Of a DNA stretch of 64,000 bases, positions 19,843-28,223 are shown one piece after another; the first letter of the stretch is position 1; each line of letters starts with the position of its first letter. The stretch covers positions 244 to 64,243 of the forward strand of contig DAICXK010000003.1 in NCBI GenBank assembly GCA_027312225.1, written 5' to 3'. Made by a program: the position numbers and the translations under genes. The notes beneath the pieces were generated by a model. The model did not search any database, was not told where the DNA came from, and was given only the letters and a program-made list of their open reading frames with translations. The stretch is from Candidatus Saccharimonadota bacterium (GTDB lineage: Bacteria; Patescibacteriota; Saccharimonadia; Saccharimonadales; Saccharimonadaceae).

Positions 19843-20980
19843 CAAGAAATTCGTCAAGCGTGTGATTAATATCGTGGGTATCAGCGATCGCCAGGCTTGC
19901 CTCGGCATACTTTTTACGAAGCTTTGAATCGATGATAATAGATGTAATACCTCGTGCCATCTGCTCGTCATCATCTTGGTCACACAAAACGCCGTTAATG
20001 CCATCCTGGCAAAGCTCCTTCAATGCGCCGGCATCGACCGCGACCACTGGCTGCCCGCTGGCCATTGCCTCCAGCGTCGCAATACTCTGCAGCTCGGCAG
20101 GCGAGGGCATCGCAAAAACAGTGCCCACGCGGTGCAGTTCCAATAAGTCTTCGTCTGATACTCGACCCGTAAACGTTACATTATCCCAAATGCCCGATTC
20201 CTTGGCCTGCTGGTGGAGATTAGCCGCATCTGTACCATCACCAACAACCAGTAAATGCGCCTCGGTATCCTGAAGCACACGAATAAACGCCTCGATCAAC
20301 ACCGATAGGTGTTTCTCGGCGTCAAGCCGGCCCACATACGTAACAATTGGCCGATCCTTCGGTAGGTTATATGTTTTATAGATCGCAGGGTCTGGTGCTG
20401 CGTTCGTAAAATGACCAAGGTTAATGCCATTTGACACCGCCTTCAATGGAATAGTCAGTTTGCTTGACGCCGCGAACATGTCAATCGCCGACTGCGTTGG
20501 CATAGTTACACAATCTGACTGCGAATGAAAACGCCGTCCGTACTCGGTGAGGATGTAGTTGATTGGGCGCGACACAGGCGCCAGCAATTTGAGGTTGTCC
20601 ATGAGGTTCTCGGGCATAGCATGATTCGTACTGACAATCGGGACACCCACCTTATTGCCACAGCGCATCGCCGCCTGGCCAATACCCAAAAGCATTTGAA
20701 TATGGATTACGTCTGGCTCGAACTCATCAATAATCTTTTTAATCTCACGATCCGGCCGAAGAGAAATACGAAAGTTCTGATAAAAGGGGAAGGGCACCGA
20801 CGCCGTGCGGTGGATGACATGGTTACCGTCGACCTCCTTATAATGTTTGCCCGTCTGGCTAGGGGCAATCACCAAGACCTCATGCCCGCGCTCAGCCAGT
20901 CCTTTCGCAAGGTTACGACTGAAGGTCGCAACACCGTTAATGGTTGGCCAATGGAGGTCAGATGCAATGAGTATTTTCAT
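19817..20980 (-). CDS. Glycosyltransferase family 4
   Basis: A 387-residue GT-B glycosyltransferase. The N-terminal Rossmann begins MKILIASDLHWPTINGVATF, with a Gly-rich acceptor loop. STNHAMPENL resembles the HxMPE motif of PimB/MgdA-like mannosyl- or glucosyltransferases that act on lipids. The C-terminal nucleotide-sugar domain has VGRLDAEKHL and the EX7E region (SPAELQSIATLEAMA). It likely acts at the membrane on a lipid or surface glycan; the donor and acceptor are unknown. It is divergent from a second GT4 gene at 21024, and both promoters lie within about 45 bp. Confidence 0.88.
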   Translation of the reverse strand: MKILIASDLHWPTINGVATFSRNLAKGLAERGHEVLVIAPSQTGKHYKEVDGNHVIHRTASVPFPFYQNFRISLRPDREIKKIIDEFEPDVIHIQMLLGIGQAAMRCGNKVGVPIVSTNHAMPENLMDNLKLLAPVSRPINYILTEYGRRFHSQSDCVTMPTQSAIDMFAASSKLTIPLKAVSNGINLGHFTNAAPDPAIYKTYNLPKDRPIVTYVGRLDAEKHLSVLIEAFIRVLQDTEAHLLVVGDGTDAANLHQQAKESGIWDNVTFTGRVSDEDLLELHRVGTVFAMPSPAELQSIATLEAMASGQPVVAVDAGALKELCQDGINGVLCDQDDDEQMARGITSIIIDSKLRKKYAEASLAIADTHDINHTLDEFLAIYDQVMQ

Positions 20981-21023
20981 ACGTAATAGGCTTAATTATA
21001 GCACATGCTACAATTGGACTCAT

Positions 21024-22103
21024 ATGAAGGTCCTCTACGACGCCCGCTGGATACTGGTTGAAAACCGTTTTGACGGCGTCAGTCGGTATAGTCACGAGCT
21101 TGCCCATGCACTCGCCAAGCAGTCAGATCTTGAGCTGACGTGGATTGTCCATGACACACGGCAACTCACAAAGTTGCCAAAAGGTGAACACATTCTCGTG
21201 AACGATCCGAACAACGCCATCAAAGAGCTGATCCTGGCGCGCAAACTAAACAAGGCGGGGGCGGATATTGTCTATTCGCCATTTTTCGTCATGGGGGCAC
21301 TGGGCAAAAAGTACAAACTCGTCCTGACGATTCACGATATGATCTACTTTACGCACCGCACACCGCCACAGTGGCTGCCATGGGTGACCCGCCTGGGATG
21401 GCGACTGTTTCATTTGACATACTGGCCGATGCGCTGGCAGCTAAATCGGGCCACTCACATTGCCACTGTTAGCGAAACGGCTCGCAAAGAATTAACGACG
21501 GCGCGTGCCACCAAGCGCCCAATTACGACCGTGCCGAATGCTGTTAGCGACGCGTTCATTACACCTGACACTGACCATGCTAGCAAAAATGGCGTTGTAT
21601 ATATGGGCGCTTTTACTCCCTATAAAAATGTCGAATGCGTCATTGATGCTGTCGCACTCGTGCCAAATACGACACTCCATCTCCTTGGTAAGATGCCCCC
21701 AATTCGGCGTATCGAGATCGAACAACGACTCAGAGAAAAGGGCATAGCTAATCGTACCATCATCTACGATGGCGCAACCGATGATCAGTATCGCGAGGCA
21801 CTCGCCGAAAGTCGCTGTGCCATCAGTGCCAGTCGCCTCGAAGGCTTCGGCTTGCCGTTGATCGAGGCCCAGCAAGCAGGCGTTCCATTCGTGGCCGCCG
21901 ATACCCCAATTTTTCATGAGATAGGACAAGATAGTGTACTGTATTTTGACCCAGACGACCCCGAACAGGCCGCCGTACACATTCAGACACTGGCAAATCC
22001 TCAAATCAGCAAGGAGTACACCCAAAAAGGCCGTAAAAACGCCGCGCGCTATACATGGCAAGCCAGTGCCACGCAGGCTACAACCATTATCAATCGCCTG
22101 TAA
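21024..22103 (+). CDS. Glycosyltransferase family 4 (second)
   Basis: A 359-residue GT-B enzyme. It begins MKVLYDARWI with the GVSRYSHEL loop, then shows YMGAFTPYKNVE at the start of the donor domain and the EX7E motif as ASRLEGFGLPLIEAQ. This is the architecture of mannosyltransferases such as WbaZ or MtfB. TACAAT (21009-21014) ends 9 nt before ATG 21024. The frame is open further upstream, but those codons overlap the divergent gene. It likely works with the GT4 at 19817 in surface glycan synthesis (context inference). Confidence 0.88.
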   Translation: MKVLYDARWILVENRFDGVSRYSHELAHALAKQSDLELTWIVHDTRQLTKLPKGEHILVNDPNNAIKELILARKLNKAGADIVYSPFFVMGALGKKYKLVLTIHDMIYFTHRTPPQWLPWVTRLGWRLFHLTYWPMRWQLNRATHIATVSETARKELTTARATKRPITTVPNAVSDAFITPDTDHASKNGVVYMGAFTPYKNVECVIDAVALVPNTTLHLLGKMPPIRRIEIEQRLREKGIANRTIIYDGATDDQYREALAESRCAISASRLEGFGLPLIEAQQAGVPFVAADTPIFHEIGQDSVLYFDPDDPEQAAVHIQTLANPQISKEYTQKGRKNAARYTWQASATQATTIINRL

Positions 22104-22123
22104 TCTGTTACAATATGGTGGAT

Positions 22124-22597
22124 ATGGCCACACCAAAAAAATCACCCACCAAAGCTATCCTCAACCGTCGCGCACGGTTCGATTATGCGTTGGATGATGA
22201 GATTATCGTCGGCCTTAGTCTGACCGGCCTCGAGGTACGCGCTGCCCGCGACGGACACGTACAGTTGCGCGGGTCATTTGTGACCATCAAAGATGACGAG
22301 TTATGGCTCAACAACGCCAGCTTTAGCCTCCGCCTGAACGAACGCGGCAATCCGGGCGCACGTAGCATCGACACAAGTCCGCGCAAACTGCTGGCGCACC
22401 GCAAGCAAATTGACCAGCTGTCCGCGCAAAAAAAGAACGGACAAAGCATCGTACCACTACGACTTCTTACGAATGGCCGATTTGTTAAACTTGTCATTGC
22501 CCTTGGTACTGGTAAAAAGCGATATGACAAACGCGAGACAATCAAGCGTCGCGACCACGAACGCGACACAAAACGATTACTAAAGTATTCCAGGTAA
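22124..22597 (+). CDS. smpB: SsrA-binding protein SmpB
   Basis: A 157-residue basic protein that carries tmRNA to stalled ribosomes. Family signatures are ILNRRARFDYALDDEIIVGLSLTGLEVRA near the N-terminus, the GNPGARSID region replacing the usual (Y/N)PxR motif, and the C-terminal basic tail KRRDHERDTKRLLK. TACAAT (22109-22114) ends 9 nt before ATG 22124. The upstream ATG at 22115 touches the -10. No tmRNA gene was recognised in the window. Confidence 0.93.
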   Translation: MATPKKSPTKAILNRRARFDYALDDEIIVGLSLTGLEVRAARDGHVQLRGSFVTIKDDELWLNNASFSLRLNERGNPGARSIDTSPRKLLAHRKQIDQLSAQKKNGQSIVPLRLLTNGRFVKLVIALGTGKKRYDKRETIKRRDHERDTKRLLKYSR

Positions 22598-22659
22598 CCG
22601 CCCTTATGCTATACTGTGAATCATAGGAAATAATTGCCTTTTTGCAGGCAGGAAGAATC

Positions 22660-23187
22660 ATGGATAACGAAAAATCTACCCCTGAACAGCAACCAGCTCC
22701 AACACCAGCAGAACAGCCGGCCGCACAGCCACAGTTCGCGCCACAGCAATCACAGCCGCAGCAAGTACAGTACATCGTCTCAGAGCGATCACTTGAAGGC
22801 GTTGGCGGATGGCTCATCTTTTGGATTATCGTCTTTATTCTTGGTGGTATCGGATACATCATGGTGTTCTTTACGGGCATCGAGAAGGGCAGTACCGAAG
22901 CAACAGATATCCTTAGCATGATCTTCTCGCCTCTGCTTGCCATTGGCTTTATTGGCAGCGCTGCAACCATTGCGTTGCGTAAGAAAATTGGCATGTGGCT
23001 CAGTGTTGGCACCTTGGGTCTCGCCGGCCTCTTCAATGTGCTCAATATCATTATCTCTGCGTCGGAAAGCAGATATACCAGTATCGCCGTTACTGTTGGT
23101 GGTATTCTTGCCAGCCTCGTCTTTAGTGGTGCAATGATCCTGTATTTTTTCGCGTCAAAGCGCGTCAAACAAACATTGACGAAATAG
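22660..23187 (+). CDS. DUF2569-like four-helix membrane protein
   Basis: A 175-residue protein. Residues 1-45 are a Pro/Gln/Ala-rich cytoplasmic-type segment, followed by LEGVGGWLIFWII and three more hydrophobic helices. The GGWL start of helix 1 and the four-helix layout fit DUF2569-type proteins. The function is unknown. Start ATG 22660 follows GGAAG. TGCTATACT lies about 50 nt upstream, so the mRNA has a leader, unusual among the native genes. Confidence 0.7.
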   Translation: MDNEKSTPEQQPAPTPAEQPAAQPQFAPQQSQPQQVQYIVSERSLEGVGGWLIFWIIVFILGGIGYIMVFFTGIEKGSTEATDILSMIFSPLLAIGFIGSAATIALRKKIGMWLSVGTLGLAGLFNVLNIIISASESRYTSIAVTVGGILASLVFSGAMILYFFASKRVKQTLTK

Positions 23188-23209
23188 TATTCCGCTCGTC
23201 AAATAATGA

Positions 23210-23240
23210 AGAGTCCCGCGCCACGATGGCGCGGGACTCT
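23210..23240 (-). terminator. GC-rich terminator of cassette 23245-23637
   Basis: A perfect 14-bp stem (AGAGTCCCGCGCCA and its complement) with a 3-nt loop, 4 nt after the cassette stop. On the minus strand it is followed by an AT-rich tract (TCATTATTTG). Confidence 0.8.
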
Positions 23241-23244
23241 CTGT

Positions 23245-23637
23245 TCACCTGGACAGCATCCGGGTCTGAAGGCTGGGTCCCGCTTTCAACGACACATGAC
23301 GGTCCTCGAGGAAGAACGTTGCGATGAAGAGGCCACGGGGCAGGGTGTTGTAGGGACGGTAAATCACCGCCTCCGTACCTGCCGGAATCTCCAGGGTCAA
23401 GAGGCGGATCACCTCCTTGTTCTGCTTGTAGCCGCCATCCGGCTGCTTCTGCGAAGTGACCCTGTAGACCGGGAACTGCATGCGCGTGTCCCGGGTGATG
23501 ATCGTGCGGACGTTACGATTGGTGTACGAACCGGCAGGGCGGTCATCTCGACCAACCATCAAGCTGTTCAACCACCTCTCTCCATCAATCTCCGTGAAGG
23601 TGCGCATGTCTGCCGGAGCAGCAGTTGAAGCACTCAT
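23245..23637 (-). CDS. Unrecognised 130-aa cassette protein
   Basis: A soluble, basic 130-residue protein with no signal peptide, membrane helix or cysteine motif. Mixed beta-type segments (VRTIITRDTRMQFPVYRV) alternate with charged turns. Codons end mostly in G or C, unlike the neighbours. It is a single-gene unit: promoter at 23671-23699, GAAAGGAAG Shine-Dalgarno, one ORF and a terminator touching the stop. It sits alone between a membrane protein and exonuclease III. I do not recognise a family. Confidence 0.75.
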   Translation of the reverse strand: MSASTAAPADMRTFTEIDGERWLNSLMVGRDDRPAGSYTNRNVRTIITRDTRMQFPVYRVTSQKQPDGGYKQNKEVIRLLTLEIPAGTEAVIYRPYNTLPRGLFIATFFLEDRHVSLKAGPSLQTRMLSR

Positions 23638-23670
23638 ATTCTTCCTTTCGTCAGCGAACAGAGTTACTAT

Positions 23671-23699
23671 AAAATATCATCAAGACTACAAAAAGTCAA
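23671..23699 (-). promoter_or_regulatory. Promoter of cassette 23245-23637
   Basis: On the minus strand, TTGACT (23694-23699), a 17-bp spacer and TATTTT (23671-23676). A small TTCG/CGAA stem lies between the predicted start and the Shine-Dalgarno. Confidence 0.55.
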
Positions 23700-23720
23700 T
23701 CAGTGCTACACTATACATAT

Positions 23721-24521
23721 ATGAAATTATACTCATGGAACGTCAATGGCATCAGGGCCGTTATCAGTAAAGGTGCTTTTCAGTCATTTATTGCCGAGCA
23801 CCAGCCCGATATCCTGTGCCTCCAGGAAACCAAGGCTAAGCAAGGTCAGGCCGAGATTGATTTACCTGACTATGAAGAATTCTGGAATAGCGCAGACAAG
23901 CCAGGATACAGCGGGACTGCAATTTTCTCCAAAGTAAAACCCCTGACGGTTATCAACGGGTTCGCCGATGCAATTGCCGAGAAATATGACCTTGCGGGCG
24001 ACACCTACGGCGATCCCACACGAGAGGGAAGAGTCATCAGCGCTGAGTTTGACAATTTCTGGGTAGTGACTGTGTACACGCCGAATGCCAAGGGTGATAA
24101 TAGCCGCCTCAGCCTGCGCCATGAAAAATGGGATCCAGCGTTTCTCGAACATCTCAAAGAACTCGAGAAACACAAACCGGTGGTATTTTGTGGCGACCTC
24201 AACGTTGCCCACCAAGAGATTGATCTTGCCAACCCTAAGCCGAATGTAGGCAAGCACGGATTTACTGTCGAAGAGCGCCAAGGCTTTCAGAACTTCCTTG
24301 AAGCTGGGTTTGTTGATACCTTCAGGTCTGCCTTCCCAGATACAACTGCCGCGTACACCTGGTGGACTCATTGGGCAAACGCCCGCACCAGAAACGTCGG
24401 ATGGCGCATTGACTATTGGCTGGCCAGCCAAGCGATTGCCGCCGACATACGCAACCCCAAAATACACTCTGAAGTCATGGGGTCAGACCACTGTCCAGTC
24501 AGTATCGAAATCGGAGTATAA
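23721..24521 (+). CDS. xth: Exodeoxyribonuclease III (AP endonuclease)
   Basis: A 266-residue Mg2+-dependent exonuclease III/AP endonuclease acting in base-excision repair. Visible motifs: SWNVNGIRA at the N-terminus, LCLQETK (metal Glu), GDLNVAHQEIDL, WRIDYWLAS and the terminal catalytic GSDHCPV. Length is normal. TACACT (extended, 23707-23712) ends 8 nt before ATG 23721. The gene's TAA overlaps the TATAAT of the downstream HAD gene. Confidence 0.93.
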   Translation: MKLYSWNVNGIRAVISKGAFQSFIAEHQPDILCLQETKAKQGQAEIDLPDYEEFWNSADKPGYSGTAIFSKVKPLTVINGFADAIAEKYDLAGDTYGDPTREGRVISAEFDNFWVVTVYTPNAKGDNSRLSLRHEKWDPAFLEHLKELEKHKPVVFCGDLNVAHQEIDLANPKPNVGKHGFTVEERQGFQNFLEAGFVDTFRSAFPDTTAAYTWWTHWANARTRNVGWRIDYWLASQAIAADIRNPKIHSEVMGSDHCPVSIEIGV

Positions 24522-24528
24522 TAGAATT

Positions 24529-25260
24529 ATGTCCAAAAAATTTGCTGCTTTTGATATCGACGGGACCCTGTTTCGCAGCGGACTGTACCGCGAGGTCTTT
24601 TACGAGTTGTATAAAATGGGTGTCCTCCCCAACGATCTCACCGAACAAACGACCGAGAAACACCGTACCTGGCGGCATCGCGTTCATGGAAATGCTTTCG
24701 AAGAATTTGAACAAATCATGATTGATGGCCTCGACGGATTCTTACCACAACTAAAAACTGCTGATTATGACACCGCGGCACAACGAGTCATTGAAAAGAA
24801 AGCCGATAATGTCTACGTCTATACGCGTAATCTCCTTAGGCACCTCCAGCAAGAGGGCTATTTCACCGTCGCAATCAGCGGGTCGCAACAAGAGCTCGTC
24901 GAGCCATTCGCAACGCATTATGGATTTGATGCATGGGTTGGGCAGGAATGGGAGCGTAAGGGTGAGTACTTCACTGGAAAGATGACAAAAACTCACACAG
25001 GCAAAGATAAAATCATCCAATCATTAATAGATAAGCACCAACTCTCACTTGATGACAGCTACGCAGTAGGGGACAGCAACGGCGACAGTGGGATGCTCGC
25101 ACTTGTCGAGCATCCGATCGCATTCAACCCAACCCATGAATTGCTAGAAAAGGCGCTCGAAAACAACTGGAAGATTGTTCTCGAGCGCAAAAGCACCAGT
25201 TACGAGCTAGAAAGAGATCATGATGGACGCGTCGTATTGGCAAACACAAACCGCCACTAA
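24529..25260 (+). CDS. HAD-superfamily phosphatase (SerB/HAD-IB-like)
   Basis: A 243-residue HAD hydrolase. Motif I is AFDIDGT, motif II is VAISGSQQE, and the late motif GDSNGDSGML supplies the metal-binding aspartates. The insert between motifs I and II suggests the HAD-IB group (phosphoserine phosphatase and relatives). The substrate cannot be told from sequence. TATAAT (24517-24522) overlaps the xth stop and lies 6 nt before the ATG. It overlaps the next gene by 38-41 nt. Confidence 0.85.
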   Translation: MSKKFAAFDIDGTLFRSGLYREVFYELYKMGVLPNDLTEQTTEKHRTWRHRVHGNAFEEFEQIMIDGLDGFLPQLKTADYDTAAQRVIEKKADNVYVYTRNLLRHLQQEGYFTVAISGSQQELVEPFATHYGFDAWVGQEWERKGEYFTGKMTKTHTGKDKIIQSLIDKHQLSLDDSYAVGDSNGDSGMLALVEHPIAFNPTHELLEKALENNWKIVLERKSTSYELERDHDGRVVLANTNRH

Positions 25261-26011
25261 GCCGCTTCATCCTGATATCGAGTGGAACAAGCCCGAACGG
25301 CACGATCAGTCTGGCCGTCTTGCAATTATCGGCGGTAATAAGTTAGGCTTTGCAGGAGTCGCCGAGGCCTACACGGTAGCGACTACTGCTGGCGTTGGCG
25401 AGGTACGCGCCTTGCTCCCTGATGCGCTCCGCAAGACCATTCCGACCACCATCACCGATACTACATTCGCCCCGACGAATCCAAGCGGAAGCCTCGCGAA
25501 GGGCGCATTAACCGAGATGCGCGCACTAGGCGAATGGGCCCAAGGAGTTATTCTTGTCGGTGATGCCGGCCGCAACAGCGAGACAGCCCTTGTCTATGAT
25601 GATTTTATCCGTGATTATGCCGGGCAACTAACGATTACTCGCGACGCGATAGACCTTGTTAAAAATAATTCGTCGCTACTTGTCGAACGCCCAGACACAC
25701 TGGTCGTCGCATCGTTTGCTCAGGTGCAAAAGCTGTTTCAAAGTGTCTACTATCCAAAAATCATCACATTTAGCATGCACCTTGGGCAACTCGTCGAGGC
25801 GCTGCACAAGTTCACCATCACCTATCCCGTGCATATTGTGACACTTCACCGAGACACCATTATCATCGCATCGGGCGGATCAGTTGTGACGCAGGCTTGG
25901 GACAACCCCATGATGATCTGGCGTGGCACAGTGGCAACTCGTGCCGCCAGTTACTGGCTTTGGAATCCGTCATTGCCGCTTGAAGCTCTCTCAGCTAGCA
26001 TTGCATCATAG
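25220..26011 (+). CDS. ADP/ATP-dependent NAD(P)H-hydrate dehydratase-like protein
   Basis: A 263-residue ribokinase-fold protein resembling the C-terminal half of YjeF/Nnr, which repairs hydrated NAD(P)H. Supporting features are GRLAIIGGNKLGFAGV near the N-terminus (where dehydratases have GGSxxYxGA), a PDALRKTIP segment and a Gly-rich late region (IIIASGGSVVTQ). The family's canonical NAD/ADP-binding GTGDxL motif is not evident, so activity may differ. It overlaps the HAD gene. Its start is one of two adjacent ATGs (25220 or 25223). Confidence 0.6.
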   Translation: MMDASYWQTQTATKPLHPDIEWNKPERHDQSGRLAIIGGNKLGFAGVAEAYTVATTAGVGEVRALLPDALRKTIPTTITDTTFAPTNPSGSLAKGALTEMRALGEWAQGVILVGDAGRNSETALVYDDFIRDYAGQLTITRDAIDLVKNNSSLLVERPDTLVVASFAQVQKLFQSVYYPKIITFSMHLGQLVEALHKFTITYPVHIVTLHRDTIIIASGGSVVTQAWDNPMMIWRGTVATRAASYWLWNPSLPLEALSASIAS

Positions 26012-26046
26012 TTGCGTAAACAACAATAAAATGTTACTGTTATAAG

Positions 26047-26559
26047 ATGAGAAATGGCATCCACGTCCGTCGCTTTGTTCACCCTGAGTCGGTTAAGTCG
26101 CTGAGGTTTCGTCATCGTGCCGAAAAAAAGTTCGCGAGACTCAGCATCGAACGTGTTGTTGCCGATGATCACTTACACGCCACCATCGTGCATCACAAAG
26201 ATTATCCAGGCTCGATGCGTGCGCTAGCACATACGATGCAAACGCAGCCAGATACGGGCGACAGCTTGCAGTATACTGAAGCGCTCGACGCAGGCGCCTT
26301 TGGGTACAGCCCCATCACAAAATCAACCTGGTTTGCGATTGCCCTTGAAGGCGCCGCTCTCGAAGGCGAATATAATCATTACGGTACTGCGCTCGGCATG
26401 CCTCAGCGAGGTGATTTCGTCCCTCATGTCACCTTATTCAAGGTCAATGATGCCGTCTTACCCGATACTGCCGATGAGGTAGGCGAGTGGATCAGGGAGA
26501 ATAGTCCCGAGGAGATTACTCTCAAGCCTATCAGCGTCGCATGGTCCGTAAAAGATTAA
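26047..26559 (+). CDS. 2H-phosphoesterase-like protein
   Basis: A 170-residue soluble protein. Two HxT motifs, HAT (44-46) and HVT (127-129), sit about 83 residues apart, each in a beta-strand context. This is the diagnostic arrangement of 2H phosphoesterases (LigT, RNA 2',3'-cyclic phosphodiesterases), where the two His act in catalysis. The rest of the sequence is not clearly LigT-like, so the substrate is open. TATAAG directly precedes the ATG and TACTGT is 6 nt further up. It is the last gene before tRNA-Leu. Confidence 0.6.
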   Translation: MRNGIHVRRFVHPESVKSLRFRHRAEKKFARLSIERVVADDHLHATIVHHKDYPGSMRALAHTMQTQPDTGDSLQYTEALDAGAFGYSPITKSTWFAIALEGAALEGEYNHYGTALGMPQRGDFVPHVTLFKVNDAVLPDTADEVGEWIRENSPEEITLKPISVAWSVKD

Positions 26560-26655
26560 GCTTCGCGTCCGAAGGCGCATAGCATCTTCCCTTGGCATAA
26601 TACAACAACTGTCTTCGACCATTAATAAACATCCTCATTCGGTTACATGAACAAG

Positions 26656-26684
26656 TTCACATAACTCTCACTTCGTAGTACAAT
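26656..26684 (+). promoter_or_regulatory. tRNA-Leu promoter
   Basis: TTCACA (26656-26661), a 17-bp spacer and TACAAT (26679-26684). It lies about 30 nt before the tRNA 5' end. Confidence 0.65.
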
Positions 26685-26714
26685 GATACGTGTACTATAG
26701 CTGTATTGTTGCAT

Positions 26715-26801
26715 GCCGCGATGGTGGAATTGGTAGACACGTTAGACTCAAAATCTGATGTCCAATAGGACGTGCCGGTTCAAGTCCGGCTCGCGGTACC
26801 A
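26715..26801 (+). tRNA. tRNA-Leu (CAA)
   Basis: An 87-nt tRNA with a class II long variable arm. The acceptor pairs GCCGCGA with TCGCGGT, the D-arm contains GGTAGACAC, the anticodon loop is CTCAAAA giving CAA (reads UUG), and the T-arm is CCGGTTCAAGTCCGG. CCA is encoded. The sortase gene begins 24 nt downstream with no terminator between, so read-through is possible. Confidence 0.96.
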
Positions 26802-26825
26802 ATACAGGTGTAGTTGAAAGATATT

Positions 26826-28163
26826 ATGAAGCCAGATGAAGATCAAGCAAGTAGGCGAGTGGGCACGCCGCTAAATGGACAGCGGTCGTTTGTTCATACG
26901 CCTCCATCTCGGGATCCTCAGTACCGACAGCAGCAAGCTGCCGCAGATATTATTCGTGCGCAATTAGATTCGATTTACTCAGGTGATGCCACGTCACCAG
27001 TCACGGGGCAGGTCACTTCAAGCCCAACGACAACACCGTCTCAGTCGCAACCAGCAACAGCTCGACCAACGGTCACCCCCCAAGCGGTTGCCGAGCAATC
27101 ATCGTCCAAGCAACCACTTACTGACGACCGCGACATTGCGGACGTTAACCCCTATGAACGCACTCATACGCCACAGACTTCAATCAAACCCGAGCAGTGG
27201 AAAGCGTATCACAGCGCGTGGCAGGATTATTACCGGCGATATTACGAAGGCTACTACACCAAGCAGATTGGGGTAGTAAAGGACGCTCGTCAGCCAGCTC
27301 AGACATCAGCCCCAAAGACTGCTTTTGGTAGCAAAGTCGAGCAGCCAGACGAGCCGGTGCGAAAAACTGGTCCGCTGACACGTAATGAGGCAATGCAGGA
27401 ACTGCGCGCTAAGCTACTCTCTCAGGTCGAGAAATCAGCCAAAAAGGCACGTAAGAGCCGCCATTTCGTGCCTGTCGTTGCCGCGTTAGGTGTCGTCCTT
27501 ATATTCGGATTCTTGCAATACAACCAGCTGCTCATTGCCAATGTGAAGGCATATATTACTCCTGGCAGTATCGATCCTCAGAATATCATCGTTGACCCCG
27601 CAAGCACCGTTTCAGTAGGACCCGATCCGCGGCTCATCATCCCAAAGATTAATGTCGACACACCGGTCATCTACGATATTCCCACCGACAAAGCTTCACA
27701 GGACAAAGCCATGGAGAACGGCGTGGCGCAATTCGGCATCCCTGGCGCCAACAGCAAGCCGGGACAAATTGGCAATACCGTCTTATCTGGACACAGCAGT
27801 AATGACGTCTTTGCAGCCGGGGATTACAAGTTTATCTTCATGCAACTCGAAAAGCTTGAGATCGGCGACACGATCTACGCCAACTATGAAGGCAAGCGCT
27901 ACACCTACATTGTGACAAAAAAGGAAGAGGTCCTCCCAAGCCAAGTTGATCGGCTGATCTATGACACCAACAAGCCGGTCATGACGCTTATTACGTGCAC
28001 ACCTGTTGGAACTGCACTGAAGCGCCTTCTTGTCACCGCCGAGCAAGTGTACCCCGCAAGTGGATTTACGCCCGCACCGACCACCACAGGCAGCGGGTCA
28101 ACCCCAAGCACCATACCAAGTCAGGGGCAGCCGACAGTTATCGAACGACTGTTCGGGTCGTAG
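26826..28163 (+). CDS. Sortase (class D/E-like) with long N-terminal region
   Basis: A 445-residue transpeptidase-family protein. Residues 1-210 are a hydrophilic, Gln/Ser/Pro-rich cytoplasmic region, followed by one membrane helix (about 212-232) and the sortase barrel. Catalytic residues are visible: H323 in LSGHSS, C391 in LITCTPVG and R400 in LKRLLVT. A Pro/Thr/Ser tail ends the protein. It would anchor secreted proteins to the cell surface. ATG 26826 is preferred over an in-frame TTG at 26814. No obvious substrate with a sorting signal lies nearby. Confidence 0.9.
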   Translation: MKPDEDQASRRVGTPLNGQRSFVHTPPSRDPQYRQQQAAADIIRAQLDSIYSGDATSPVTGQVTSSPTTTPSQSQPATARPTVTPQAVAEQSSSKQPLTDDRDIADVNPYERTHTPQTSIKPEQWKAYHSAWQDYYRRYYEGYYTKQIGVVKDARQPAQTSAPKTAFGSKVEQPDEPVRKTGPLTRNEAMQELRAKLLSQVEKSAKKARKSRHFVPVVAALGVVLIFGFLQYNQLLIANVKAYITPGSIDPQNIIVDPASTVSVGPDPRLIIPKINVDTPVIYDIPTDKASQDKAMENGVAQFGIPGANSKPGQIGNTVLSGHSSNDVFAAGDYKFIFMQLEKLEIGDTIYANYEGKRYTYIVTKKEEVLPSQVDRLIYDTNKPVMTLITCTPVGTALKRLLVTAEQVYPASGFTPAPTTTGSGSTPSTIPSQGQPTVIERLFGS

Positions 28164-28223
28164 TATAGCTATCTACGATTAGTGTGCGAGGCGGAGCCCG
28201 AAGACATGTTCACTATCTAGTGT

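Noticed and set aside
21492-22145. A 217-codon ORF antisense to the second GT4 and smpB
   Set aside because: It covers two recognisable genes on the other strand and has no family resemblance.
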